Origin: Roseburia sp.
GTDB taxonomy: Bacteria; Bacillota; Clostridia; Lachnospirales; Lachnospiraceae
DNA: 47,497 bases
Assembly: GCA_023664685.1 (NCBI GenBank)
Contig: JAMPFC010000013.1
Location: 1 to 47,497, forward strand
Direction of reading: 5' to 3'
The translations under genes and the position numbers were made by a program. Numbering within the stretch: the stretch's first letter is position 1; each line of letters opens with the position of its first letter. Shown in pieces: positions 45,158 through 47,497 of this stretch. The notes beneath the pieces were generated by a model. The model was given only the letters and a program-made list of their open reading frames with translations, was not told the origin of the DNA and made no database searches.

Positions 45158-46441
45158 ATGAAAGCATACAAAGATATGAGCCGGCAGGAACTCTTAGCAT
45201 TAAAAAGGAGTTTAGAAGAAGAATACAAGACGGAAGAAGCAAAGGGACTGTCCCTGAATATGGCGAGAGGCAAACCCGGTGCTTCCCAACTGACATTGTC
45301 TATGCCGATGTTGGATGTAGTTAACAGCAGTTCCGATATGTGTACTTTGCTTGGGAATGACACGAGAAATTATGGAGATTGGGATGGCATTGGCGAATGC
45401 CGGCAGTTGCTTGCTGATATGATGGAAGTGAAAAAGGACAATGTGATCATATGTGGCAATTCCAGTCTGAATATCATGTTTGATACCGTTTCCCGCTCGA
45501 TGCTTATGGGTGTAGGCGGTTGTACTCCTTGGTGCAAACTGGATAAAGTGAAGTTCCTGTGTCCGGTTCCGGGATACGACAGACATTTTAAGATCACAGA
45601 ATTATTCGGGATTGAAATGATCAATATCCCATTAAATGAAGATGGGCCGGACATGGATCTGGTAGAGAAATATGTAAATCATGATGAAGCAGTAAAAGGA
45701 ATCTGGTGCGTGCCCAAATACTCAAATCCAACCGGAATCTCCTATTCTGACGAAGTAGTAAGGCGATTTGCAAATCTGAAACCAAAAGCAGAAGATTTTC
45801 GGCTTTATTGGGACAACGCTTATTGTATCCACCATTTATATGAAAATGATCAGGATGAAATTTTAAACATTCTGGAAGAGTGCGAAAAGGCCGGCAACCA
45901 AGACATGGTCTATATCTTTGCATCAACCTCCAAGATCAGCTTCCCGGGTTCTGGTGTGTCTGCTGTCGCCACCTCTCCAAAGAATATTGAGGACATCAAA
46001 AAGCAGATGACAACCCAGATCATCGGCCATGATAAGATCAACCAACTGCGCCATGCAAGATTCTTCAAAAATTTGGACGGACTGAATGCCCATATGAAAA
46101 AACATGGCGAAATCCTCCGGCCAAAATTTGAGGCGGTACTTAATATATTAGATTCCGAACTCACAGGGCTTGAAATCGGAAACTGGACGAAACCCAAAGG
46201 CGGATACTTCATTTCTTTTGACGCTATGCCCGGCTGTGCAAAATCTATCGTTGCAAAATGCAAAGCACTCGGTGTAGTTCTTACGGGAGCCGGCGCGACA
46301 TTCCCTTACGGAAAGGATCCAGAAGATTCCAATATCCGCATCGCCCCTACATTCCCGACACCGGAAGAAATGTTAGAGGCAGCAAAGATTTTTGTTCTCT
46401 GCGTGAAACTTGCTTCCGTAGAAAAACTGTTAGACGAATAA
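45158..46441 (+). CDS. PLP-dependent aminotransferase, aspartate aminotransferase-like
   Basis: A 427-residue fold-type I aminotransferase of the PF12897 group, once called Aminotran_MocR, some of whose members are aspartate aminotransferases. LNMARGKPG is near the start, CPVPGYDRHF at 135-144, and KYSNPTGISY at 187-196 holds the substrate-side Asn-Pro. YWDNAYCIHHLY has the PLP-nitrogen aspartate (Asp219), and ASTSKISFPGSG has the PLP lysine (Lys259). The C-terminus has RIAPTFPT with the carboxylate-binding arginine. There is no DNA-binding domain, so it is not a MocR regulator. AGGAGAG precedes the ATG. It is monocistronic: own promoter and terminator. Confidence 0.92.
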   Translation: MKAYKDMSRQELLALKRSLEEEYKTEEAKGLSLNMARGKPGASQLTLSMPMLDVVNSSSDMCTLLGNDTRNYGDWDGIGECRQLLADMMEVKKDNVIICGNSSLNIMFDTVSRSMLMGVGGCTPWCKLDKVKFLCPVPGYDRHFKITELFGIEMINIPLNEDGPDMDLVEKYVNHDEAVKGIWCVPKYSNPTGISYSDEVVRRFANLKPKAEDFRLYWDNAYCIHHLYENDQDEILNILEECEKAGNQDMVYIFASTSKISFPGSGVSAVATSPKNIEDIKKQMTTQIIGHDKINQLRHARFFKNLDGLNAHMKKHGEILRPKFEAVLNILDSELTGLEIGNWTKPKGGYFISFDAMPGCAKSIVAKCKALGVVLTGAGATFPYGKDPEDSNIRIAPTFPTPEEMLEAAKIFVLCVKLASVEKLLDE

Positions 46442-46466
46442 ACCTTCTATAACAAAAATAATGCTC

Positions 46467-46509
46467 AAAATGGGGCATCGGGTTTGTGCCAGATGTCCGG
46501 TCATTTTTT
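46467..46509 (+). terminator. Terminator of the aminotransferase gene
   Basis: GGGCATC pairs with GATGTCC (one G-T pair) around a 12-base loop, extended by AATG/CATT across a three-base bulge, then T6. It begins about 25 bases after the stop. The remaining AT-rich gap to about 46730 shows no RNA gene or clear promoter. Confidence 0.7.
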
Positions 46510-46730
46510 ACGTACTTTGGAAATAAGCATAGAATGAAGATGTGCTAGATTTAAATTATTTTTGTTCCTCTCGTGGTATTCCTTTTTTATTTATTCGTAT
46601 ATTAATTATTTCGAAGCAAATTTTGTACACTGTAGTTATAAATAGATAATGGTTATGGACATATGACTTTGGTGGTGTAGTTGTGGTTTGAATGGCAGAT
46701 AATGAATAAATTGAGAAAGTGGTGAATGCA

Positions 46731-47497
46731 TTGACAGATGATATTGAAAAACAAGATATGATGTTAAATTTGCAATTAGTATATGTGTACATAGAAAGTT
46801 CTTATACTGGAATCGGGGGAATAGAACTCCAGTTAGGTAATGGTACAGAGTTTCATTTTGTGCGAAGTGAACCGAATCTTTTTTCGATGCAATATCATTT
46901 CACTAAGAGAGAGGTGAGCTGTATAACAAGCGCAGATACTTTTTTTGACTCTGAAAAGCATTTAAAACGTCTTGATGTTCTTGTTGGAAAAAATGGTACA
47001 GGAAAGACAACAATTTTGAATACTATAGCTGGAATTGGACCAATTGGGTCTTGGATTGAATTGTTTTATTCATGTGATAGCCAAGAATATTATTTCTATT
47101 CAGATAAAAATGCTTATAAATCAATTGAAAAAAAAGAAATATTTGAGGCAGACGCTTATCTAGATAATTGTAAATTAAAAAAAATAGATTTGGGATGTCG
47201 AAAAGTTTATTTGCATTCAAATGAGTATCAGCCTGAATTTTTATGGACTATAGAAGAAAATCAGGAATATAAAAATATAATGAAATGTGATTATGCATCT
47301 ATTGGTCGCTTCTTATTCCATCAGAATCTTAAACAGCAAAATTTTAATTTGCCATGTGGTTTTACGTTTGAAATAGGATTATTGGCAGATGAAGAAGATA
47401 CTCTTAATGTTATTCGATGGAAACGGCAGATTATTGAATATCTACATAGTGATGATGAACCCTCTGCAATACAAATATTGGAAAGATTAATAAAATG
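46731..47497 (+). CDS. AAA/ABC-type ATPase, 5' part only, cut by window edge
   Basis: An open frame runs from about 46710 to the window end, giving about 255 codons from the TTG at 46731. Walker A is VLVGKNGTGKTTILNTI, with the GKNGTGKT core at about residues 86-93 from that start. This fits SMC-like or AAA_15/AAA_23-type ATPases common in defence and accessory islands. Walker B and the rest lie outside. The start is uncertain: GTG at 46719 or 46722, TTG at 46731 (GGTG six bases upstream) and ATG at 46758 or 46761 are all possible. The gene is strongly AT-rich compared with its left neighbour, suggesting transfer. Confidence 0.75.
   Translation, partial: MTDDIEKQDMMLNLQLVYVYIESSYTGIGGIELQLGNGTEFHFVRSEPNLFSMQYHFTKREVSCITSADTFFDSEKHLKRLDVLVGKNGTGKTTILNTIAGIGPIGSWIELFYSCDSQEYYFYSDKNAYKSIEKKEIFEADAYLDNCKLKKIDLGCRKVYLHSNEYQPEFLWTIEENQEYKNIMKCDYASIGRFLFHQNLKQQNFNLPCGFTFEIGLLADEEDTLNVIRWKRQIIEYLHSDDEPSAIQILERLIK

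Overview
The window looks like the chromosome of a low-to-mid GC Firmicute, most probably a gut Clostridium of the Lachnospiraceae type. This is an inference from the protein families (trigger factor, Gram-positive MnmA, HydE hydrogenase maturase, teichoic-acid enzymes, reducing-end exo-xylanase), the strong AGGAGG ribosome binding sites and the TTGACA/TATAAT-like promoters. No 16S or other species marker is present.

Positions 1-12177 are mostly housekeeping. On the minus strand lie the 3'-truncated trigger factor, a GH8 exo-oligoxylanase, glmM, mnmA overlapping hydE, then a unit of lytic transglycosylase, gpmI and a small membrane protein that ends at a hairpin terminator, and a CPBP membrane protease. 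On the plus strand lie a DUF4352-like lipoprotein and argH. A 134-bp palindromic element separates argH from the converging surface-polymer locus.

Positions 12327-44890, all on the minus strand, form a roughly 32-kb surface glycopolymer locus. Promoter and terminator matches suggest at least four transcription units. (a) 44890 to 35553: an O-acyltransferase, a YfhO protein, a DUF6311-like protein and two GT-C-like membrane proteins, closed by a good terminator. (b) 35405 to 28784: a GT-C-like protein, rfbF, rfbG and rfbH (CDP-3,6-dideoxyhexose route), a CsbB/GtrB-type polyprenyl-phosphate glycosyltransferase and a GtrA flippase. (c) 28670 to 16352: a second DPM1-like glycosyltransferase, manA, manC, gmd, rmd (GDP-D-rhamnose route), a sugar-nucleotide reductase, a phosphohexomutase and a 1570-residue fusion of a YfhO membrane glycosyltransferase with a TagF-like polyol-phosphate polymerase. 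(d) 16221 to 12327: tarI and tarJ (CDP-ribitol) and a TagF-like polymerase fused to a DUF115 domain.

Together these could build a ribitol-phosphate (teichoic-acid-like) polymer and decorate it outside the membrane with D-rhamnose and a 3,6-dideoxyhexose. Sugars would be loaded on undecaprenyl phosphate by the two GT2 enzymes, flipped by GtrA and transferred by YfhO/GT-C proteins. No TagO, TagG/TagH exporter, LCP ligase or cytosolic GT1/GT4 transferase is visible, so those steps must be encoded elsewhere or replaced. The most unusual items are the two polymerase fusions, one of which puts polymer synthesis and external glycosylation in one polypeptide.

Positions 45158-46441 (plus) encode a PLP aminotransferase with its own promoter and terminator. 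The window ends in an AT-rich stretch with the 5' part of an AAA/ABC-type ATPase gene. By-eye sampling suggests the 33.6-44.9 kb block and the final 0.8 kb are much more AT-rich than the housekeeping genes.
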